Source: Pseudomonas sp.
GTDB lineage: Bacteria > Pseudomonadota > Gammaproteobacteria > Pseudomonadales > Pseudomonadaceae
Assembly: GCA_029240955.1 (NCBI GenBank)
Contig: JARDZH010000074.1
Span: 1-7,594, forward strand
Length of the DNA: 7,594 bases
Reading direction: 5' to 3'
Shown: in pieces, positions 1 through 6,455 of the stretch
Numbering within the stretch: position 1 is the stretch's first letter
Layout: each line of letters opens with the position of its first letter
Made by a program: the position numbers and the translations under genes
Notes under the pieces: generated by a model
Databases searched by the model: none
What the model was told of the DNA's origin: nothing
The model's input: the letters and a program-made list of their open reading frames with translations, nothing else

Positions 1-2616
1 CCGAACAAGACCGCTTCGCGCAACCTGACCGCCACCGACGTGGTCAACGCGATTCGTGAACAGAACCGTCAGGTCGCCGCCGGCCAGCTGGGCGCTCCGC
101 CCTCGCCCAGCGCGACCAGTTTCCAGATGTCGATCAACACTCAGGGCCGCCTGGTCAGCGAGGAAGAATTCGAGAACGTCGTGATCCGCTCAGGCGCCGA
201 CGGTGAAATCACCCGCCTCAAGGACGTCGCCCGCGTAGAGCTGGGCTCCAATCAGTACGCCTTGCGCTCGCTGCTGAACAACAAGCCTGCGGTAGCGATC
301 CCGATCTTCCAGCGCCCCGGCTCCAACGCCATCGACATCTCCAACGATGTGCGGGCGAAGATGGCCGAGCTGAAAAAGAACTTCCCTCAGGGCATGGACT
401 ACAGCATCGTTTATGACCCGACGATCTTCGTGCGCGGCTCCATCGAAGCGGTGATTCACACCCTGTTCGAAGCACTGATTCTGGTGGTGCTGGTCGTGAT
501 CCTGTTCCTGCAGACCTGGCGCGCCTCGATCATTCCGCTGGTGGCGGTTCCGGTCTCGCTGATCGGTACGTTCGCGGTGATGCACATGTTCGGCTTCTCG
601 CTCAACGCCCTGTCGCTGTTCGGGCTGGTGCTGGCGATCGGGATCGTGGTCGACGATGCGATCGTGGTGGTCGAGAACGTCGAGCGCAACATCGAACTGG
701 GGCTCGATCCGGTGGCGGCAACGCACAAAGCCATGGCCGAAGTGACCGGGCCGATCATCGCCACGGCGCTGGTGCTGTGCGCGGTGTTCGTCCCCGCTGC
801 GTTCATCTCCGGGTTGACCGGTCAGTTCTACAAGCAGTTCGCCTTGACCATCGCCATCTCGACCGTGATTTCGGCGTTCAACTCGCTGACCCTGTCCCCG
901 GCGCTGGCCGCCGTGCTGCTCAAAGGTCACGACGCGCCGAAGGATCGCTTCTCGCGCCTCCTTGACCGTCTGCTGGGTGGCTGGCTGTTCCGTCCGTTCA
1001 ACCGTTTCTTCGAGAAAGCCAGCCACGGTTACGTCGGCACCGTTGCGCGTGTCATCCGCCGCAGCGGCGTTGCGTTGCTGGTGTACGCCGGCCTGATGGT
1101 GCTGACCTGGATGGGCTTTTCGAGCACGCCAACCGGTTTCGTGCCGAGTCAGGACAAGCAGTATCTGGTCGCCTTCGCCCAGCTGCCGGACGCCGCCAGC
1201 CTCGACCGTACCGAAGACGTGATCAAACGCATGTCGGACCTGGCGCTCAAGCAACCGGGCGTGGAGAACGCGATCGCTTTCCCGGGCCTGTCGATCAACG
1301 GTTTCACCAACAGCCCCAACAACGGCGTGGTGTTCGTGGCGCTCAAGCCATTCGAAGAGCGCAAGGACCCGAGCCAGTCGGCCAATGCCATCGCCGGCGC
1401 GCTGAACGGTCAGTTCGCCTCGATCCAGGAAGCCTACATGGCGATCTTCCCGCCACCACCGGTTCAGGGTCTGGGCACCATCGGCGGCTTCCGCCTGCAG
1501 ATCGAGGACCGTGGCAACCTGGGTTACGACGAGCTGTACAAGGAAACCCAGAACATCATCGCCAAGAGCCGCAGCGTGCCTGAGCTTGCCGGGCTGTTCA
1601 CCAGCTACACAGTCAATGTGCCGCAGGTGGATGCTGCCATCGACCGTGAGAAAGCCAAGACCCACGGCGTTGCGATCAGCGACATCTTCGACACGCTGCA
1701 GGTTTATCTGGGCTCGCTGTACGCCAACGACTTCAACCGCTTCGGCCGCACCTATCAGGTCAACGTCCAGGCAGAACAACAGTTCCGTCAGGGCGCCGAT
1801 CAGATCGGCCAGTTGAAAGTGCGCAACAACCTGGGCGAGATGATTCCGCTGGCGACCTTCGTCAAGGTCAGCGACACCGCGGGCCCGGATCGCGTGATGC
1901 ACTACAACGGCTTCATCACGGCTGAAATCAACGGTGCAGCGGCTCCGGGCTACAGCTCCGGTCAGGCCGAGGCCGCGGTCGAAAAACTGCTCAACGCCGA
2001 GCTGCCCAACGGCATGACGTTCGAATGGACCGACCTGACCTATCAACAGATCCTGTCGGGCAATACCGCGCTGTTTGTGTTCCCGCTGTGCGTGCTGCTG
2101 GCCTTCCTGGTACTGGCTGCCCAGTACGAGAGCTGGAGCCTGCCGCTGGCGGTGATCCTGATCGTACCGATGACGCTGCTGTCGGCCATCGCCGGTGTGA
2201 TCATTGCCGGGAGCGACAACAACATCTTTACCCAGATCGGCCTGATCGTACTGGTGGGCCTGGCGTGCAAGAACGCGATCCTGATCGTCGAGTTCGCCAA
2301 GGACAAGCAGCTCGAAGGCATGAGCCCGCTGGATGCGGTGCTGGAAGCCTGCCGCCTGCGTCTGCGGCCGATCCTGATGACCTCGTTCGCGTTCATCATG
2401 GGTGTCGTGCCACTGGTGATCTCCAGCGGTGCCGGTGCGGAAATGCGTCATGCGATGGGTGTGGCGGTGTTCTCCGGGATGCTCGGCGTGACCTTCTTCG
2501 GGCTGCTGCTGACGCCGGTGTTCTATGTCCTGATTCGTAACTTCGTCGAGCGTCAGGAGGCCCGCAAGGCCGCCCGGGCGCAGAAATTGAACACGCTGTC
2601 CGCGGAGATGCATTAA
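1..2616 (+). CDS. mexF: RND multidrug efflux pump, inner-membrane permease MexF (5' partial)
   Basis: This is the proton-driven inner-membrane pump of the tripartite MexEF-OprN system, which exports drugs such as chloramphenicol, fluoroquinolones and trimethoprim in P. aeruginosa. The reading frame is open from base 1, and 871 residues are visible. Transmembrane segment 1 and most of the first porter subdomain are missing. The TM4 proton-relay pair Asp-Asp in GIVVDDAIVVVEN lies at 652-657 (visible codons 218-219). AcrB/MexF numbering puts this pair near 407-408, so about 189 residues lie upstream and the full protein is about 1060 aa, the usual MexF length. The relay lysine is in LACKNAIL (codon 757, bases 2269-2271). 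The TM2-TM6 block spans roughly codons 145-300 and TM8-TM12 codons 680-850. The porter and docking sequence closely matches MexF as I recall it (for example NRFGRTYQVNVQAEQQF). The stop TAA shares its last A with the oprN ATG. In P. syringae literature homologues are also called Sax efflux components. The family call is near certain; orthology to MexF rather than a paralogue is very likely. Confidence 0.95.
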   Translation, partial: PNKTASRNLTATDVVNAIREQNRQVAAGQLGAPPSPSATSFQMSINTQGRLVSEEEFENVVIRSGADGEITRLKDVARVELGSNQYALRSLLNNKPAVAIPIFQRPGSNAIDISNDVRAKMAELKKNFPQGMDYSIVYDPTIFVRGSIEAVIHTLFEALILVVLVVILFLQTWRASIIPLVAVPVSLIGTFAVMHMFGFSLNALSLFGLVLAIGIVVDDAIVVVENVERNIELGLDPVAATHKAMAEVTGPIIATALVLCAVFVPAAFISGLTGQFYKQFALTIAISTVISAFNSLTLSPALAAVLLKGHDAPKDRFSRLLDRLLGGWLFRPFNRFFEKASHGYVGTVARVIRRSGVALLVYAGLMVLTWMGFSSTPTGFVPSQDKQYLVAFAQLPDAASLDRTEDVIKRMSDLALKQPGVENAIAFPGLSINGFTNSPNNGVVFVALKPFEERKDPSQSANAIAGALNGQFASIQEAYMAIFPPPPVQGLGTIGGFRLQIEDRGNLGYDELYKETQNIIAKSRSVPELAGLFTSYTVNVPQVDAAIDREKAKTHGVAISDIFDTLQVYLGSLYANDFNRFGRTYQVNVQAEQQFRQGADQIGQLKVRNNLGEMIPLATFVKVSDTAGPDRVMHYNGFITAEINGAAAPGYSSGQAEAAVEKLLNAELPNGMTFEWTDLTYQQILSGNTALFVFPLCVLLAFLVLAAQYESWSLPLAVILIVPMTLLSAIAGVIIAGSDNNIFTQIGLIVLVGLACKNAILIVEFAKDKQLEGMSPLDAVLEACRLRLRPILMTSFAFIMGVVPLVISSGAGAEMRHAMGVAVFSGMLGVTFFGLLLTPVFYVLIRNFVERQEARKAARAQKLNTLSAEMH

Positions 2617-4013
2617 TGAGCGCGCTGAAACTTTTCGCTCCCAGCCTGCTGGTTCTGGCACTGGCCGCCTGTGCGGTCGGCCCGGATTACAGGGCGCCTG
2701 AGACGGCTCCGGCGGCCCTGAGTGCAGCGAGCCACGGCAACTACGATCGCAGCAAGCTCGACGCGCTGTGGTGGCACCAGTTCGAAGATCCGACCCTGGA
2801 CGCGCTGGTGTCCAGGTCGCTCGATGGCAACCGCGACCTGCGGGTCGCCTTCGCCCGGCTGAAATCGGCGCGAGCCATCCGCGACGACGTCAGCAATGAC
2901 GCCATGCCGGTGGTGACAGCTCGTGCCAGCAGCGACCTGGGCAAAGGTCAGCAACCCGGCGTGACCGACCGCCGCGTCAACAGCGAACGCTACGACCTGG
3001 GTCTGGACATGGCCTGGGAGCTTGACCTGTTCGGCCGGATTCAGCGCCAGCTGGAAGCCAGCGACGCAGACATGGAGGTTGCCGAAGCAGACCTGTACAA
3101 CCTGCAGGTCACGTTGATTGCCGAAGTGGTCGACGCCTATGGCCAGCTGCGCGGCGCACAGCTGCGTGAAGCCATCGCCCGGGACAACCTGAAGAACCAG
3201 CAGAACTCCCAGAACGTCACCACGCAGTTGCGTGACGCTGGGGTGGGGAATGAACTGGACGTGGTGCGCGCCGATGCGCGTCTCGCAGCAGTCGAAGCCA
3301 GCGTGCCGCAGTTGCAGGCCGAGCAGGTGCGTCAGCGCAACCGGATCGCCACCCTGTTGGGCGAGCGCCCGGACAAGCTGAGCGTCGACCTGAGCCCGAG
3401 CAAACTGCCGGCGATTACCAAGGCCTTGCCGATTGGCGATCCGACCCAGGTCCTGCGCAATCGTCCCGACGTGCGCTCGGCCGAGCGTCAACTGGCAGCT
3501 GCAACCGCCAGGATCGGTGTCGCGACCGCAGACCTCTTCCCGCGCGTCAGCCTCAGCGGATTCCTCGGCTTCACCACTGGCCGCGGCTCGCAGATTGGGT
3601 CGTCCGCCGCCAAGGCCTGGGCACTCGGCCCGAGCATCACCTGGGCGGCGTTCGACCTGGGCAGTGTGCGGGCGCAGATTCGCAGCGCCGACGCCGACGC
3701 CGAAGGCGCTCTGGCCAACTACGAGCAGCAGGTCTTGCTGGCGCTGGAAGAATCGGAAAACGCGTTCAGCGACTACGACAAGCGCCAGCAACGACTGCTT
3801 TCGTTGATGCGCCAGAGCGAATCCAGTCGTGCGGCGGCGAGACTGGCGTCGGTGCAGTACCGCGAAGGCACGGCGGATTTCCTCGTGCTGCTGGATGCCG
3901 AACGCGAGCGACTCGCGGCGGAGGACACTCAGGCTCAGGCGGAGATCGACCTGTACCGCGGCATCGTCGCCATCTACAAGGCACTCGGCGGCGGCTGGCA
4001 GCCTCAGGCCTGA
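2616..4013 (+). CDS. oprN: Outer-membrane efflux channel lipoprotein OprN (NodT/OprM family)
   Basis: This is the outer-membrane exit duct of MexEF-OprN; OprM-family proteins are trimers forming a beta-barrel and a long periplasmic alpha-helical tunnel. The 465-aa protein starts with a lipoprotein signal peptide: Lys5, a hydrophobic core at residues 6-18, and lipobox L-A-A-Cys19. The typical CAVGPDYRAPE mature N-terminus follows. Two outer-membrane efflux protein (OEP) repeats follow, about residues 55-240 and 265-460. Family signatures visible include WELDLFGR in repeat 1, RNRPDVRSAERQLAAATARIGVA at the start of repeat 2, and YREGTADFLVLLDAER near the end. Length and sequence agree with P. 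aeruginosa OprN (about 472 aa). The ATG at 2616 overlaps the mexF TAA by one base and has GGAG at 2604-2607, eight bases upstream, so translation is probably coupled. It is the last gene of the operon and is followed by a terminator. No defects are seen. Confidence 0.95.
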   Translation: MSALKLFAPSLLVLALAACAVGPDYRAPETAPAALSAASHGNYDRSKLDALWWHQFEDPTLDALVSRSLDGNRDLRVAFARLKSARAIRDDVSNDAMPVVTARASSDLGKGQQPGVTDRRVNSERYDLGLDMAWELDLFGRIQRQLEASDADMEVAEADLYNLQVTLIAEVVDAYGQLRGAQLREAIARDNLKNQQNSQNVTTQLRDAGVGNELDVVRADARLAAVEASVPQLQAEQVRQRNRIATLLGERPDKLSVDLSPSKLPAITKALPIGDPTQVLRNRPDVRSAERQLAAATARIGVATADLFPRVSLSGFLGFTTGRGSQIGSSAAKAWALGPSITWAAFDLGSVRAQIRSADADAEGALANYEQQVLLALEESENAFSDYDKRQQRLLSLMRQSESSRAAARLASVQYREGTADFLVLLDAERERLAAEDTQAQAEIDLYRGIVAIYKALGGGWQPQA

Positions 4014-4041
4014 CGCCACAGGCCTTGACCGCATCAACCTG

Positions 4042-4071
4042 AACCCGCGCTTCTCTGGAGCGCGGGTTTTT
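4042..4071 (+). terminator. Intrinsic terminator of the mexEF-oprN operon
   Basis: A nine-base-pair stem (AACCCGCGC at 4042-4050 with GCGCGGGTT at 4060-4068) closes a nine-base loop and runs into a five-T tract at 4067-4071. It starts 28 bases after the oprN stop, so it should end the efflux operon and separate it from the next gene. Confidence 0.9.
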
Positions 4072-4145
4072 GCGTTTGGCGGTGGTCACACGATTGACGT
4101 TTGACAGAGAGCCGTCGCAGCACCGAAGCTGCACGTCGTCGAGAA

Positions 4146-5255
4146 ATGGATTCTGATATGCCCCGATTGCCGTTGCAGGGCGCTTCGCCTTCATCCTCAA
4201 CCCATCGCCGCAGGCTGGTCGCGTTTGCCGTCGTCGCCTTGTCTGTGCTGCTTGCCCTGCTGGTCTGGTCATGGCGTGACACGCCGTCCAGCGTTCCGAG
4301 CAAACCCAGCCACAGTTACGCGCAGGCGCTCAAGCTGGCTCACGACGGCAAACCCGGTGCAGCGCGCGTGTTGTATCAGCAACTGGCGCGCACCGATCTG
4401 TCCGACGCCCGCCGCGTGGCGCTGTTGGCCGAACTGCATAATTACCCAAGCCCGCAGGCGCTCAAACTGCTCGACGCGCATCTGGCCAGCGGCTCGCCGG
4501 TCGTGCGCCAGGCGGCCATCGAGACCAGCACGCAGTTGGTGAGTGCGGGGCAGCGGAGCCTGTTGCTCGGTCCGTTGCTGGAAGATCCTGATCAAGCCGT
4601 GCGGTTCAGCGCCACCAGCGCCCTGCTCGGGCTCTCGCCCGATGAGCTGGGCCTGTATTTCGCCGTTCAGCAGGAAAGCGCCGAGGCCTACCGCGAATAC
4701 CTTGAAGGTCAGCCCGCCACGGCTGCAAATCAGTTGCAGTTGGCCCGGCTGTGCCTGCAGATCGGCGACAGCGACCGGGCGCTCGCGGCGCTTCAGCGGG
4801 CGATCAGCCTTGAACCTGACAACGTAGAAGCCGCGCTGGCGCACATCGAACTGCTGGATCGCAAGGGCCAGGCCGATCAGGCGCGAACCCTGTTTGCCCG
4901 GTTGCTGGAGCGCAATCCAGACTCGGCCCGGCTGCAACATGCACTCGGCAGCTGGCTGCTCGAACATGATCAGGGTGAATACGCACTGCTGAGCCTGGCG
5001 AAGGCTTCGGAACTTGCGCCGACCAACGCTGATTACCGCTACGACCTGGCCGTCGCACTCCATGATCTGGATCAACTGGAGCCGGCGCAGAAGCAGTTGA
5101 TGCAGATCCTCCAGGATCAGCCTGCCAATCGGCGAGCGCGAGTCCAGCTGATCCAGTACTGGAAGGAAACCGGCCAGCTGCAGAACGTTCAGGTTCTGCT
5201 GGCTGAACTGGAACAGCAGAACCCCGACGACCCGGCGTTGCAACAAGGCCTTTGA
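4146..5255 (+). CDS. Membrane-anchored HEAT/TPR repeat protein, function unknown
   Basis: A 369-aa protein. A short cytoplasmic head with three arginines (21-23) precedes one hydrophobic segment at about residues 24-43, so it is probably anchored in the inner membrane with the rest in the periplasm. Residues 90-165 resemble HEAT-type helical repeats (SPVVRQAAIETSTQL, then DPDQAVRFSATSALLGL). Five TPR-like units follow at about 196-225, 230-258, 264-292, 298-326 and 332-360. This HEAT-then-TPR order, with motifs such as QxxxAxYRxYL and LQHALGSWLLE, recalls the C-terminal half of multiheme cytochrome c family proteins. Here there is no CXXCH heme site, and the only cysteine is Cys203. It probably scaffolds other proteins, but no partner is evident. 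The start is uncertain. ATG 4146 has little Shine-Dalgarno; ATG 4158 has GGA seven bases upstream; an in-frame TTG at 4101 is less likely. It is separated from oprN by a terminator, so it has its own promoter or depends on read-through. Confidence 0.8.
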   Translation: MDSDMPRLPLQGASPSSSTHRRRLVAFAVVALSVLLALLVWSWRDTPSSVPSKPSHSYAQALKLAHDGKPGAARVLYQQLARTDLSDARRVALLAELHNYPSPQALKLLDAHLASGSPVVRQAAIETSTQLVSAGQRSLLLGPLLEDPDQAVRFSATSALLGLSPDELGLYFAVQQESAEAYREYLEGQPATAANQLQLARLCLQIGDSDRALAALQRAISLEPDNVEAALAHIELLDRKGQADQARTLFARLLERNPDSARLQHALGSWLLEHDQGEYALLSLAKASELAPTNADYRYDLAVALHDLDQLEPAQKQLMQILQDQPANRRARVQLIQYWKETGQLQNVQVLLAELEQQNPDDPALQQGL

Positions 5256-5375
5256 TCGCGAGAGCGTCGCAGACTGGCAGTAGTGCTGCGCCACGTGCGG
5301 GGGATGAGCGTGTGCGATACCTGATTTCGGAAATAACTTACAACCTCCTTCATCAGATAAGACAAACCGCCTCAC

Positions 5376-5400
5376 AAAGTAGTGATCAATCGGCTACTTT
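5376..5400. repeat. Perfect 7-bp inverted repeat in the AT-rich island
   Basis: AAAGTAG (5376-5382) and CTACTTT (5394-5400) are exact reverse complements separated by 11 bases that contain TGATCA. There is no T tract after it, so it does not look like an intrinsic terminator. The size and spacing would suit a dimeric regulator. The binding protein is unknown, and an arm this short can arise by chance. Confidence 0.45.
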
Positions 5401-5577
5401 CATATATCAATTTCAAGAAGACTATTTTCTCTGACGAAAAAAACGTGCATCATTTACGCGCTACTGATTAATAACTACCCATTATCTTCTGCGGTACTGG
5501 CTGGAACGTTAAGTTTCATCATTGACATCGCTGGGGGCTGGGTAGGTACGAACGAACGCACAAGCCGAATCGTTATA

Positions 5578-5610
5578 CCGGGTTGTCGCTCAACCGGGCC
5601 GGTAACGGCC
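5578..5610 (+). promoter_or_regulatory. Two tandem hairpins in the probable leader of the silencer gene
   Basis: GGTTG (5581-5585) pairs with CAACC (5591-5595) around a TCGCT loop. It can be extended by two C-G pairs (5578-5579 with 5596-5597) around a bulged G. GGCCG (5597-5601) pairs with CGGCC (5606-5610) around a GTAA loop, which is a GNRA tetraloop in RNA. The extended first stem and the second compete for G5597. They lie 11 bases upstream of the GGAG ribosome site. No named riboswitch is recognised, and whether the transcript includes this region depends on an unmapped promoter. Confidence 0.4.
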
Positions 5611-5633
5611 ACTACACTGTCGGAGTATGTTAT

Positions 5634-5996
5634 TTGTCCAGACTTGCCGAGTTTCGCGCAGCAGAAAAAGCCCTTCAGGAACAGCTGGCACAGCTGGAAA
5701 CGTTGAAGAACGACGCCGGGCTGAAGAAAGAGATCGAGTTCGAGCAGAAGCTGCAGGATTTGATGGGCAGCTATGGCAAGAGCCTGCGCGACATCATCGC
5801 TATCCTCGACCCGGTCAGCAGCTCTACCCTGATCGCACCGGCCGGCCCCAAGCGCCGTCGCGCGCGCGTCGTCAAGGTCTATCAGAATCCGCACACCGGC
5901 GAACTGATCGAGACCAAAGGCGGCAACCACCGCGGCCTGAAGGCCTGGAAAGAGCAATACGGTGTAGACACTGTCGACTCCTGGCTGCGCGCCTGA
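5634..5996 (+). CDS. MvaT/MvaU-family H-NS-like xenogeneic silencer (TTG start)
   Basis: A nucleoid-associated protein that coats AT-rich DNA and represses horizontally acquired and virulence genes; family members form dimers and higher oligomers. The 120-aa product begins MSRLAEFRAAEKAL. Its N-terminal half (residues 2-58) is a charged, leucine-rich coiled coil for dimerisation, ending in the conserved KSLRDIIAILDP (49-60). A basic linker (KRRRAR, 73-78) leads to the C-terminal DNA-binding domain with NPHTGELIETKGGNHRGLKAW (85-105). It keeps the Lys95-Gly96-Gly97-Asn98 AT-pincer described for MvaT. The N-terminus resembles MvaU more than MvaT, from memory, so I give no symbol. The start is TTG 5634, because GGAG at 5622-5625 is eight bases away and the protein then begins at the family's usual N-terminus. 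An in-frame GTG at 5583 would add 17 unrelated residues encoded by the leader hairpins. It appears monocistronic, with its own terminator, and an AT-rich upstream region suggests autoregulation. Confidence 0.93.
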   Translation: MSRLAEFRAAEKALQEQLAQLETLKNDAGLKKEIEFEQKLQDLMGSYGKSLRDIIAILDPVSSSTLIAPAGPKRRRARVVKVYQNPHTGELIETKGGNHRGLKAWKEQYGVDTVDSWLRA

Positions 5997-6014
5997 TCGT
6001 TATAGTGAAACCCG

Positions 6015-6041
6015 AAGCCCTGCACTCGCAGGGCTTTTTTT
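6015..6041 (+). terminator. Intrinsic terminator of the MvaT/MvaU-family gene
   Basis: AAGCCCTGC (6015-6023) pairs with GCAGGGCTT (6028-6036) around an ACTC loop, and the T tract runs from 6035 to 6041. It starts 18 bases after the stop codon. Confidence 0.92.
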
Positions 6042-6191
6042 ATGCGCGCAGTTGAACATCACTGCACGCAGTACCGCCCCCGATCTTATTGCGCCTGCCG
6101 AAGCGGTACGGCTTTGCGCTATGCGCTGTTCATACCCGTCCTGTATATAACGCGGCGCGCCGAAAACATGTTGGAATACTGACGCCAATAA

Positions 6192-6205
6192 ACTTTCGCG
6201 AAAGT
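6192..6205. repeat. 14-bp perfect palindrome
   Basis: ACTTTCGCGAAAGT reads the same on both strands. It lies in non-coding DNA between two transcription units, which suits an operator for a dimeric repressor, but no regulator can be named from the sequence. Confidence 0.45.
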
Positions 6206-6290
6206 CCCGCCACTTGTTCCGACGTGCATCGTATCTATCGCAACCACCCCAAACGTAAAGCGCGCCTGACAAATGAATTTTGTTTAATGC

Positions 6291-6302
6291 AGGAAATTTC
6301 CT
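6291..6302. repeat. 12-bp perfect palindrome
   Basis: AGGAAATTTCCT is an exact palindrome 85 bases downstream of the 14-bp palindrome. It is AT-centred and non-coding. It could be a protein-binding site or a chance occurrence. Confidence 0.35.
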
Positions 6303-6413
6303 AACAGGCTGCCAGAACGCTCCTGTAATAGCCCGACGAACGTCGTTGAGCTTCACAGATTTTTCACATGATTTCTTACATGATGAAGACCGCTAAAGGA
6401 ATAGCGCCCCAAT

Positions 6414-6437
6414 GCCCGCTTCGGCGGGCTTCTTTTT
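6414..6437 (+). terminator. Plus-strand intrinsic terminator without an assigned gene
   Basis: GCCCGC (6414-6419) and GCGGGC (6424-6429) close a TTCG tetraloop, followed by TTCTTTTT (6430-6437). The T-rich tail is present only on the plus strand. On the minus strand the hairpin is followed by ATTGGGG, so it is not a standard terminator for the convergent gene ending at 6456. The silencer gene already has its own terminator at 6015-6041. This hairpin therefore either catches read-through or ends a separate short plus-strand transcript. Confidence 0.8.
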
Positions 6438-6455
6438 GCCTGCAGAAACCCCGCT

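Larger units (their letters stand above)
5256..5633. other. Intergenic region with an AT-rich island upstream of the silencer gene
   Basis: No credible gene lies here. A 60-codon open frame beginning at TTG 5252 has no suitable ribosome site and no protein-like features. Bases 5331-5490 have about 56 G or C in 160 (35% GC), in sharp contrast with the GC-rich genes around them. The island includes TpA-rich runs (CATATATC at 5401-5408, GATTAATAA at 5466-5474) and seven A in a row at 5437-5443. It holds the inverted repeat at 5376-5400. A TTGACA hexamer lies at 5522-5527, but no good -10 box sits at the right distance, so I do not place the promoter. No T-tailed hairpin ends the upstream TPR gene. 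Confidence 0.7.
6042..6455. other. Gene-poor intergenic region with palindromes and an unassigned terminator
   Basis: No convincing coding sequence is seen on either strand. The 71-codon plus frame at 6089-6304 and the 118-codon minus frame at 6000-6356 lack ribosome sites and recognisable domains, and the latter runs through the preceding terminator. The region contains perfect palindromes at 6153-6162, 6192-6205 and 6291-6302. An imperfect 12-base direct repeat (TTCACATGATTT at 6363, CTTACATGATGA at 6375) follows. Next are a small hairpin with an AAGGAA loop (6391-6406) and a plus-strand terminator (6414-6437). TATATAA at 6144-6150 could be a -10 element but has no matching -35 box. The layout would suit an unannotated small RNA or a regulatory region; neither is proven. 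Confidence 0.6.

Noticed and set aside
190..2661. An 823-codon open frame antisense to mexF
   Set aside because: The composition is typical of the shadow of a GC-rich gene (His, Arg and Gln rich, no domain). The sense strand encodes an unmistakable RND pump. Long antisense frames are common in high-GC genes.
2613..4037. A 474-codon open frame antisense to oprN
   Set aside because: Same codon-bias shadow; low-complexity composition, no ribosome site, and it runs into the oprN terminator region.
4094..4106. TTGACG and TTGACA hexamers before the TPR gene as a -35 box
   Set aside because: TTGACA at 4101 is a perfect -35 match, but no acceptable -10 hexamer lies 15-19 bases downstream, so a promoter cannot be supported. 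The same TTG is a possible but weak start codon.
5252..5434. A 60-codon frame overlapping the end of the TPR gene
   Set aside because: It starts at TTG with AAGG too close, has no recognisable domain, and crosses into the AT-rich island.
5522..5550. TTGACA at 5522-5527 as the promoter of the silencer gene
   Set aside because: The hexamers at the correct spacing (around GGTACG) do not resemble a -10 box.
6000..6356. A 118-codon minus-strand frame between the silencer gene and the exported protein
   Set aside because: It begins at GTG without a Shine-Dalgarno, reads through the silencer terminator hairpin, and has no protein-family likeness.
6363..6380. GacA upstream activating element for an RsmX/Y/Z-type RNA
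   Set aside because: Only the right half CTTACA fits; the left half TTCACA does not match TGTAAG, and the downstream RNA has a single exposed GGA.
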